NCBI RefSeq assembly: GCF_916618955.1
Contig: NZ_OU745390.1
Coordinates: 3,162,001 to 3,226,000, forward strand
DNA: 64,000 nt
Reading direction: 5' to 3'
From: Pseudomonas sp. Marseille-Q3773
Lineage (GTDB): Bacteria > Pseudomonadota > Gammaproteobacteria > Pseudomonadales > Pseudomonadaceae
Shown: piece by piece, positions 56,516 through 64,000 of the stretch
Layout: each line of letters starts with the position of its first letter
Numbering within the stretch: the stretch's first letter is position 1
Notes under the pieces: generated by a model
What the model saw: only the letters and a program-made list of their open reading frames with translations
Databases searched by the model: none
Told to the model about the DNA's origin: nothing
Made by a program: the position numbers and the translations under genes

Positions 56516-58624
56516 CTATGCGGCCTCTATCTGCACCGGCACGCCATTGAGCGCGGCATTGCCGGAAACAGCGTCACGCAGGCGCTCATCGGTGAGGTCG
56601 TTTGCGCTCACGCCCGGTTGCGCCCGGGCCACCCGCAATTGCACGCCATCGCGCGCATGGCCAAAACCGTGGGGCAGGCTGACTACACCGGGCATGATGT
56701 CGTCACAAGCCTGTACTTCGACCTCCAGCGTGCCAGTGCGCGAGCGAATGCGTACCCGCTGGCCATCCTGCAGTTGCCGCTGCTGCAGGTCTTGCGGGTG
56801 CATCAGCAACTGATGGCGCGGCTTGCCCTTCACCAGGCGGTGGAAGTTGTGCATCCATGAATTGTTGCTGCGCACGTGGCGGCGGCCGATCAGCAGCAGT
56901 TCGCCTGGCGCCGGTGCGGGCTGCTGCGCCAGGCGCTGCAGGTCATCCAGGATCACCTGCGGCGCCGCCTCGACTGCCTTGCTGGCGGTCTTCAGGCGCG
57001 TGGCCAGGTTGCCACGCAATGGCCCGAGGTCGAGGCCGTGCGGGTGCTGGCCGAGGGTGGCCAAGGAAAGCTGCCAGGGCGTTGTTTCGCCATATGGCCC
57101 CTTGCGCAACGCCAGGTCAATCATCTGTGCCGGTGCCAGGGTTGGTTTCAACTCGAGTTCGGCGCGCCTGGCGAAGGCCTGTGCCAGGCCGACGAAGATC
57201 TCCCAGTCGTGCAATGCCGCTTCCGGCTTGGCCAGGATCGCGCGATTGAAACGGGTCACATTGCGCACTGCCAGCAGGTTGAACGTGGTGTCGTAGTGGT
57301 CGTTTTCCAGCGCCGTAGTCGAAGGCAGGATCAGGTCGGCATGGCGGGTCGTCTCGTTGATGTACAAGTCGATGCAGAGCATGAATTCCAGCCCCTGCAG
57401 CGCGGCATCCAGCTGGCGGCCGTTAGGCGTGGACAACACCGGGTTGCCGGCGACCGTCACCAGGGCACGCACCTGACCGTCGCCGGGAGTGAGGATTTCT
57501 TCGGCCAGTGCCGCCACGGGCAGCTCGCCGGCGTATTCCGGCAAGCCCGACACGCGGCTTTGCCAGGCGTTGAAATGGCCACCGGAGGTAGTCGCCACCA
57601 GATCGACAGCAGGCTCGGTGCACAACGCACCGCCTTGACGGTCAAGGTTGCCGGTCACCAGGTTGATCAGTTGCACCAGCCAGTGGCAGAGGGTGCCGAA
57701 GGCCTGGGTCGAGACGCCCATGCGGCCGTAGCACACGGCCTTGTCGGCGGCAGCGAAATCCCGAGCCAGTTGGCGGATGTCAGCCGCAGCGATGCCACAG
57801 TGCACGCTCATAGCCTCGGCGCTGAACGGCGCGATTGCTTCGCGCACTTGTTGCAGCCCCGCGACCGGCAAGTGCGAGCCGCGGGCCAGGCCCTCTTCGA
57901 ACAGGGTGTTGAGCAAGCCGCACAACAGCGCCGCATCCCCACCAGGGCGGATGAACAGGTGCTGGTTGGCCATGGCCGCGGTTTCGCTGCGCCGCGGGTC
58001 CACGACCACCAGTCGCCCGCCACGGGCTTGCAGGGCCTTCAGGCGCTTTTCCACGTCCGGCACGGTCATGATGCTGCCATTGGAGGCCAGCGGGTTGCCG
58101 CCGAAGATCAGCATGAAGTCGGTATGGTCGATGTCCGGGATCGGCAACAGCAGGCCATGGCCAAACATGAGATGGCTGACCAAGTGCTGCGGCAGCTGGT
58201 CCACAGAGGTGGCAGAAAAGCGGTTACGGGTTTTCAGCAACCCGAGGAAGTAGTTGCTGTGGGTCATCAAACCATAATTGTGCACGCTCGGGTTGCCCTG
58301 GTACACCGCCACGGCATTGCGCCCATGGGCCTGCTGGACCGCCCACAGCCTGTCGGCAGCGAAGGCGAAGGCTTCTTCCCAGCCGATGGCCTGCCAGCGC
58401 TCGCCTACCCGCTTGTGCGGCTGGCGCAACCGGTCGGGGTCGTTCTGGATATCCTGCAGGGCAACCGCCTTGGGGCAGACATGGCCGCGGCTGAACGGGT
58501 CCAGGGGGTCGCCCTTGATCGAGCTGATCAGCGCCGGCCCGCCTTCCTCGTGGCTCACTTCGATGTTCAGCCCGCAGATCGCTTCGCACAGGTGACAGGC
58601 ACGGTGATGCAGGGTCTTGGTCAT
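56516..58624 (-). CDS. Molybdopterin oxidoreductase (DMSO reductase family)
   Basis: A 702-residue member of the molybdenum/tungsten bis-MGD enzyme family. An N-terminal [4Fe-4S] motif CHLCEAICGLNIEV...HVCPK is present, followed by cofactor-binding segments (FGGNPLASNGSIM, VDPRRSETAAMANQHLFIRP, GNLDRQGGA) and the C-terminal cap (VSLPHGFGHARDGV). No twin-arginine signal, so it is cytoplasmic, like formate dehydrogenase-related or assimilatory nitrate-type enzymes. No partner subunit gene is near; substrate is unknown. Divergent from argF. Confidence 0.87.
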   Translation of the reverse strand: MTKTLHHRACHLCEAICGLNIEVSHEEGGPALISSIKGDPLDPFSRGHVCPKAVALQDIQNDPDRLRQPHKRVGERWQAIGWEEAFAFAADRLWAVQQAHGRNAVAVYQGNPSVHNYGLMTHSNYFLGLLKTRNRFSATSVDQLPQHLVSHLMFGHGLLLPIPDIDHTDFMLIFGGNPLASNGSIMTVPDVEKRLKALQARGGRLVVVDPRRSETAAMANQHLFIRPGGDAALLCGLLNTLFEEGLARGSHLPVAGLQQVREAIAPFSAEAMSVHCGIAAADIRQLARDFAAADKAVCYGRMGVSTQAFGTLCHWLVQLINLVTGNLDRQGGALCTEPAVDLVATTSGGHFNAWQSRVSGLPEYAGELPVAALAEEILTPGDGQVRALVTVAGNPVLSTPNGRQLDAALQGLEFMLCIDLYINETTRHADLILPSTTALENDHYDTTFNLLAVRNVTRFNRAILAKPEAALHDWEIFVGLAQAFARRAELELKPTLAPAQMIDLALRKGPYGETTPWQLSLATLGQHPHGLDLGPLRGNLATRLKTASKAVEAAPQVILDDLQRLAQQPAPAPGELLLIGRRHVRSNNSWMHNFHRLVKGKPRHQLLMHPQDLQQRQLQDGQRVRIRSRTGTLEVEVQACDDIMPGVVSLPHGFGHARDGVQLRVARAQPGVSANDLTDERLRDAVSGNAALNGVPVQIEAA

Positions 58625-59001
58625 GGCCGCCTCTGCCTTGTTGTGATGGACGAACCGCGACTATGCGCCCAGGCCTGGGTGCCGACCAGCGCACTTCGCG
58701 GTGTGAATCCACCGACATCAGGCACACGATTTGCGACAGCCATTTGCCAACTTGCCAGCAAGCCGTGTACAACCCTCTGTAGCAAATAAAAAACAGCACT
58801 GCCCGTCGGCCAATACACCCCTTGCAACACCCTTTGCCGCCGAGCGACTGTTTCCCCTCTTGGCTTCAGGCGACATTTACTTATAGTATTGCGCCTTCCC
58901 CTATTTCGTCCGCCTCCGTGCGGCTTACGCCGCAGGTCACTCCCGTTGTCAAAAAAACCATACGGTCGACCTGCATACCGTTGCAGATAAGGTAGTCAAT
59001 C
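58625..59001. promoter_or_regulatory. Divergent region with argF promoter
   Basis: About 380 bp. A good sigma-70 promoter points at argF: TTGGCT (58860-58865), 16 bp, TATAGT (58882-58887), about 115 bp before the start codon. I see no firm ArgR-type operator and no promoter I would trust for the leftward oxidoreductase gene. Confidence 0.6.
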
Positions 59002-59922
59002 ATGAGCGCTAGGCACTTTCTCTCCCTGCTGGACTTCACCACCGACGAATTGCTCGGGGTGATCCGCCGCGGCATCGAGCTGAAGGACCTGCGCAAGCGA
59101 GGCGTGCTGTTCGAGCCCCTGAAGAACCGCGTGCTGGGCATGATCTTCGAGAAGTCCTCGACGCGGACCCGGGTGTCGTTCGAGGCCGGCATGATCCAGC
59201 TCGGCGGCCAAGCCATCTTCCTGTCCCCGCGCGATACCCAGCTGGGCCGCGGCGAGCCGATCGCTGACAGCGCCATCGTGCTGTCGAGCATGCTCGACGT
59301 GGTGATGATTCGTACCCATGCCCACAGTACCCTTACCGAGTTCGCCGCGAATTCGCGCGTGCCGGTAATCAACGCCCTGTCCGACGAGTCGCACCCGTGC
59401 CAGCTGCTGGCCGACATGCAGACCTTCCTTGAACAGCGCGGGGCGATCCAGGGCAAGACCGTGGCTTGGATCGGCGATGGCTTCAACATGTGCAACTCGT
59501 ACATCGAGGCGGCCAGGCAGTTCGACTTCCAGCTGCGCATCGCCTGCCCGCAAGGTTACGAGCCGGACCCACGCTTCATGGCCATCGGCGGCGACCACGT
59601 GCAGATCGTTCGCGATCCCAAGGAAGCCGTGCGCGGCGCCCACCTGGTGACCACGGATGTCTGGACTTCAATGGGCCAGGAAGAGGAAACTGCACGGCGC
59701 CTGGCGCATTTCGCGCCTTACCAGGTCACCCGCGAACTGCTCGACCTGGCGGCACCCGACGCCCTGTTCATGCACTGCCTGCCAGCCCACCGTGGCGAGG
59801 AAATCAGCCATGACCTGCTCGACGACCCACGTTCGGTCGCCTGGGCCCAGGCTGAAAACCGCTTGCATGCACAGAAGGCCCTTCTCGAATTCCTTGTCGA
59901 ACCGGCTTACCACCACGCATGA
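59002..59922 (+). CDS. argF: Ornithine carbamoyltransferase, anabolic
   Basis: A 306-residue enzyme making citrulline from ornithine and carbamoyl phosphate. Carbamoyl-phosphate site [15 protein letters not shown] near residue 50, [11 protein letters not shown] near 135, ornithine/catalytic [12 protein letters not shown] near the C-terminus (about 255-270). The length and absence of the catabolic ArcB features favour the biosynthetic form. It overlaps the ABC ATPase gene by 4 bp (ATGA). Confidence 0.97.
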   Translation: MSARHFLSLLDFTTDELLGVIRRGIELKDLRKRGVLFEPLKNRVLGMIFEKSSTRTRVSFEAGMIQLGGQAIFLSPRDTQLGRGEPIADSAIVLSSMLDVVMIRTHAHSTLTEFAANSRVPVINALSDESHPCQLLADMQTFLEQRGAIQGKTVAWIGDGFNMCNSYIEAARQFDFQLRIACPQGYEPDPRFMAIGGDHVQIVRDPKEAVRGAHLVTTDVWTSMGQEEETARRLAHFAPYQVTRELLDLAAPDALFMHCLPAHRGEEISHDLLDDPRSVAWAQAENRLHAQKALLEFLVEPAYHHA

Positions 59923-61028
59923 GTCAACCCCTACTGCTCAACCTGCGCAACCTCGCCTGCGGCTATGGCGACCAGCGCATCGTCCAGAACCTCAACCTGC
60001 ACCTGAACGCAGGCGACATCGGTTGCCTGCTGGGATCCTCCGGTTGCGGCAAGACCACCACCCTGCGCGCTATCGCCGGTTTCGAACCGGTGCACGAAGG
60101 CGAGATCCAGCTTGCCGGCGAGGTCATTTCCCGGGCCGGATTCACCCTGGCCCCGGAAAAACGCCGCATCGGCATGGTGTTCCAGGACTATGCACTATTC
60201 CCGCACCTGACCGTGGCGCAGAACATTGCCTTCGGCATCGCCAAGCACCCGCGCCAGGCTGAAGTCATCGACGAGATGCTCGAACTGGTCAAGCTGGGCG
60301 GCCTGGGTGGGCGTTACCCGCATGAACTGTCCGGTGGGCAGCAGCAACGGGTCGCACTGGCCCGTGCACTGGCCCCCGAGCCACAATTGCTGCTCCTCGA
60401 CGAGCCGTTTTCCAACCTTGACGTTGAGCTGCGCCGGCGCCTGAGCCATGAAGTCCGCGACATTCTCAAAAGCCGTGGCACCAGCGCCATCCTGGTTACC
60501 CATGACCAGGAAGAAGCCTTTGCCGTCAGCGATCAGGTCGGCGTGTTCAAGGAAGGCCGCCTGGAGCAATGGGATACCCCCTACAACCTCTACCACGAGC
60601 CGCAGACGCCGTTCGTGGCCAGTTTCATCGGCCAGGGATATTTCATCCGTGGGCAGATGAGCAGCCACGAGGCGGTCAATACCGAACTGGGTGAACTGCG
60701 CGGCAACCGGGCCTACATCATGGCCCCGGGCAGCTCAGTGGATGTGCTGCTGCGCCCTGACGACATCGTCCATGCGCCTGGCAGCGCACTGCAAGCGAAT
60801 ATCATCGGCAAGAGTTTCCTGGGGGCATCGACCCTTTACCGCCTGCAATTGCCCACCGGCAGCCAGCTGGAAGCGATATTCCCCAGCCATAGCGACCACC
60901 AGGTCGGTGATGATGTGGGGATTGCGGTGAAGGCCGACCACCTGGTGCTGTTCCCCGTGCCGGGCAGCGTGGCGGCACAGTTGCCGCAGCAAGAGAACGG
61001 TGTTCGTCGGTACAGTTCGACGACCTGA
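59919..61028 (+). CDS. ABC transporter ATPase, FbpC/PotA-like, orphan
   Basis: A 369-residue ABC ATPase with a C-terminal TOBE regulatory domain. Walker [13 protein letters not shown]-loop [13 protein letters not shown], signature [15 protein letters not shown], Walker [14 protein letters not shown]-loop [12 protein letters not shown]. Such subunits serve iron(III), spermidine/putrescine or sulfate importers. No permease or binding-protein gene is nearby; it overlaps argF by 4 bp and is presumably cotranscribed with it. Polyamine import would suit arginine metabolism, but the substrate cannot be decided. Confidence 0.9.
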   Translation: MSQPLLLNLRNLACGYGDQRIVQNLNLHLNAGDIGCLLGSSGCGKTTTLRAIAGFEPVHEGEIQLAGEVISRAGFTLAPEKRRIGMVFQDYALFPHLTVAQNIAFGIAKHPRQAEVIDEMLELVKLGGLGGRYPHELSGGQQQRVALARALAPEPQLLLLDEPFSNLDVELRRRLSHEVRDILKSRGTSAILVTHDQEEAFAVSDQVGVFKEGRLEQWDTPYNLYHEPQTPFVASFIGQGYFIRGQMSSHEAVNTELGELRGNRAYIMAPGSSVDVLLRPDDIVHAPGSALQANIIGKSFLGASTLYRLQLPTGSQLEAIFPSHSDHQVGDDVGIAVKADHLVLFPVPGSVAAQLPQQENGVRRYSSTT

Positions 61029-61038
61029 TACCTAGTTT

Positions 61039-61057
61039 GGGGCCGCCTTGCGGCCCC
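61039..61057. terminator. Hairpin between the ABC ATPase gene and ybaK
   Basis: Perfect 8-bp stem GGGGCCGC / GCGGCCCC with a CTT loop between convergent genes, the same stem as at 13446-13464. No U-tract. Confidence 0.55.
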
Positions 61058-61064
61058 CGGATGT

Positions 61065-61535
61065 TCAGCCCCGACCAATACCGGCAAATTTGCCCTGGGT
61101 ATGTTCGGCCAATACCGCCGCCGCCAATTCCACCTCCAACCCGCGCCGCCCAGCGCTGACATGGATGGTTGCAAACTGCTGCGCCGAGTCATCGATAAAG
61201 GTGCGCAGGCGCTTCTTCTGCCCCAACGGGCTGATGCCACCCACCAGGTACCCGGTAGCTCGCTGGGCCACCGCCGGGTCGGCCATCTCGCACTTCTTTA
61301 CCCCGGCAGCATGGGCCAGGGCCTTGAGGTCCAGCGTGCCGACCACCGGCACCACCGCCACCAGCAACTCGCCCTTCTCGCTGCTAGCCAGCAAGGTCTT
61401 GAACACCTGCTGCGGATCAAGCCCGAGTTTTTCCGCCGCCTCCAGGCCATAGGACGCCGACTTGGGGTCGTGTTCGTAACTGTGCACACGGTGTTCCGCG
61501 CGGTGTTTCTTCAACAGGTCTAGGGCGGGGGTCAT
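61065..61535 (-). CDS. ybaK: Cys-tRNA(Pro)/Cys-tRNA(Cys) deacylase YbaK
   Basis: A 156-residue editing-domain protein of the ProX/YbaK superfamily that hydrolyses mischarged Cys-tRNA(Pro). Family motifs: [20 protein letters not shown], the [10 protein letters not shown] strand, [20 protein letters not shown] (conserved helix and loop) and [17 protein letters not shown]. Length fits E. coli YbaK (159). Monocistronic, convergent with the ABC gene. Confidence 0.93.
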   Translation of the reverse strand: MTPALDLLKKHRAEHRVHSYEHDPKSASYGLEAAEKLGLDPQQVFKTLLASSEKGELLVAVVPVVGTLDLKALAHAAGVKKCEMADPAVAQRATGYLVGGISPLGQKKRLRTFIDDSAQQFATIHVSAGRRGLEVELAAAVLAEHTQGKFAGIGRG

Positions 61536-61838
61536 GCAGGGGCTCCGGTCAGAACGGCTCGGCGGCTACTTTAGGCCAATTCCCACAGCGCAGCCAGCGT
61601 ATGGCAAGCGCGCCCGTCTAGCACGGTGTCCGCACCTCAAACAAGCAGCCATATCGTGACCAACCGTTCACTTTCGACCTTTGACATCAGCGTTTCTTGT
61701 CTATATTTTTTCGTTTCTGAATAAATGATGCACTTTTAAGGTGCGTTTCCTACATCAGCCCGGGTTCAATGGGGATAGACTCCGGGCTTTGCTGTCGAGC
61801 GCCAAGCGCCTCACAACAAAACAAAAACGAGGTCATAC
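61536..61838 (+). promoter_or_regulatory. glpF leader and promoter region
   Basis: A strong -35 TTGACA (61681-61686) is followed by -10 candidates TATATT (spacer 15) or TATTTT (spacer 17, 61704-61709). The leader holds a stem AGCCCGG (61757-61763) / CCGGGCT (61782-61788) with an 18-nt loop, which could affect glpF expression. A GlpR operator is expected here; I cannot point to one with confidence. Confidence 0.55.
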
Positions 61839-62690
61839 ATGACGACTGCTCTACGCCAACCCACGCTGTCCAGCCAGTGCCTGGCCGAATTCCTCGGCAC
61901 CGCCCTGCTCATCTTCTTCGGTACCGGCTGCGTCGCAGCGCTCAAGGTCGCGGGCGCCAGCTTCGGCCTGTGGGAAATCAGTATCATCTGGGGCGTAGGC
62001 GTCAGCATGGCGATCTACCTCACCGCCGGCATTTCCGGCGCACACCTGAACCCGGCAGTAAGCATTGCCCTCACCCTGTTCGCCGGTTTCGACAAGCGCA
62101 AGCTGCCCTTCTACATGCTGGCCCAGGTGTGCGGCGCATTCTGTGGCGCGGCGCTGGTCTACAGCCTGTACAGCAACCTGTTCTTCGATTTCGAACAGGC
62201 TCACGCCATGTTGCGCGGCAGCGAAGCCAGCCTCGAACTGGCCTCGGTATTTTCCACCTACCCGCATCCGTCGCTGTCCACCGGCCAGGCGTTCCTCGTC
62301 GAAGTGATCATCACCGCCGTGCTGATGGCCGTGATCATGGCCTTGACCGACGACAACAACGGCCTGCCGCGGGGCGCCATGGCACCCTTGCTGATTGGCC
62401 TGTTGATCGCCGTGATCGGCAGTGCCATGGGCCCGCTGACTGGCTTCGCCATGAACCCGGCCCGTGACTTCGGGCCAAAACTCATGACCTTCCTGGCTGG
62501 CTGGGGCGAAATCGCCTTCACTGGCGGTCGGGACATGCCTTATTTCCTGGTTCCGGTGTTCGCACCGATACTTGGCGCCTGCCTGGGTGCGGCGACCTAC
62601 CGCGGCCTGATCGCCCGCAACCTGCCGACGGCAGCCGCCGCGGAACCTGAGACAAACGACAATCGCCAGGGCGATACTCAAGTCAACTGA
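61839..62690 (+). CDS. glpF: Glycerol uptake facilitator (aquaglyceroporin)
   Basis: A 283-residue inner-membrane channel passing glycerol and small polyols by diffusion. The two pore signatures are HLNPAVS (near residue 68) and AMNPARD (near 206); six membrane helices are apparent, with FGTGCVAALKVAG and GISGAHLNPAVSIA as MIP-family hallmarks. GAGG lies 6 nt upstream. It forms an operon with glpK, 50 bp downstream, which traps glycerol by phosphorylation. Confidence 0.96.
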   Translation: MTTALRQPTLSSQCLAEFLGTALLIFFGTGCVAALKVAGASFGLWEISIIWGVGVSMAIYLTAGISGAHLNPAVSIALTLFAGFDKRKLPFYMLAQVCGAFCGAALVYSLYSNLFFDFEQAHAMLRGSEASLELASVFSTYPHPSLSTGQAFLVEVIITAVLMAVIMALTDDNNGLPRGAMAPLLIGLLIAVIGSAMGPLTGFAMNPARDFGPKLMTFLAGWGEIAFTGGRDMPYFLVPVFAPILGACLGAATYRGLIARNLPTAAAAEPETNDNRQGDTQVN

Positions 62691-62713
62691 TGCCGGCATC
62701 ACGCCCGCCCTGA

Positions 62714-64000
<1,287 letters not shown>

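Noticed and set aside
56876..58789. Plus-strand open frame of about 640 codons antisense to the molybdopterin oxidoreductase
   Set aside because: Shadow frame; the minus-strand protein has all family motifs, this one has none.
61621..61760. A specific GlpR operator before glpF
   Set aside because: TTTCG-containing stretches are present but no clean repeat or palindrome could be defined by eye.

Overview
The window is about 64 kb of GC-rich, gene-dense chromosome. Gene content and order (braCDEFG; pdxH; dinG; the ligase-associated repair cluster; dcd; apbC/metG; rnf-nth; argG-motY-pyrC-rnt; prx-bfd-bfr-grxD; argF; glpFK) point to a fluorescent pseudomonad, most likely the Pseudomonas putida group. 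That assignment is from memory of gene order in P. putida and P. aeruginosa; no search was run. I saw no tRNA, rRNA, CRISPR array or prophage. Nearly everything is housekeeping or core-accessory DNA. The one clear mobile element is an IS4-family insertion sequence.

Layout. 1-2 kb: the 3' end of an EAL-domain c-di-GMP phosphodiesterase overlaps a convergent beta-hydroxyacid dehydrogenase; then a DUF2288 gene. 2.3-7.3 kb: branched-chain amino acid ABC transporter braC / braDEFG, with a hairpin between braC and braD and a UUCG terminator at the end. 7.4-13.4 kb: envelope lipoproteins, an AT-rich halovibrin-like lipoprotein gene, an FAD-dependent oxidoreductase, NhaA, a glycine-zipper lipoprotein. 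13.4-21 kb: a leftward run of pdxH, an OmpA-type lipoprotein, a beta-lactamase-fold esterase, a GH-A glycoside hydrolase and dinG. 21-26 kb: small membrane or envelope genes, a collagen-like secreted protein, two paralogous OmpA/TSP3 lipoproteins, two SEC-C proteins. 26-29 kb: a divergent MFS transporter / MocR regulator pair with a likely operator. 29-31 kb: a penicillin-acylase-family lipoprotein.

31.5-38.6 kb: a DNA-ligase-associated repair cluster (exonuclease, ATP-dependent ligase, DExH helicase, PdeM phosphoesterase) with an aspartoacylase-like gene embedded in it. pdeM is frameshifted here. 38.6-43.4 kb: dcd, a cold-shock gene, apbC and metG. 43.5-46.8 kb: a compact four-gene Rnf-like set (A, D, G, E) fused by overlaps to nth, with no rnfB or rnfC next to it and altered cofactor ligands. 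46.8-52.8 kb: a PA3496-family gene, an orphan LuxR-type response regulator, argG, motY, pyrC, rnt. 52.85-54.28 kb: the IS4-family element, inserted with a 10-bp target duplication exactly in the shared terminator of rnt and the peroxiredoxin gene. 54.3-56.4 kb: an iron-storage and redox block (peroxiredoxin, bfd, bfr, grxD) with two probable Fur sites. 56.5-64 kb: a molybdopterin oxidoreductase, argF with an overlapping ABC ATPase gene, ybaK, glpF and the 5' part of glpK.

The most noteworthy signals are the stripped-down Rnf-like complex, the single-base loss in pdeM, the IS landing in a terminator while carrying its own hairpin, the OmpA lipoprotein with a histone-like basic tail, and the collagen-like protein gene.
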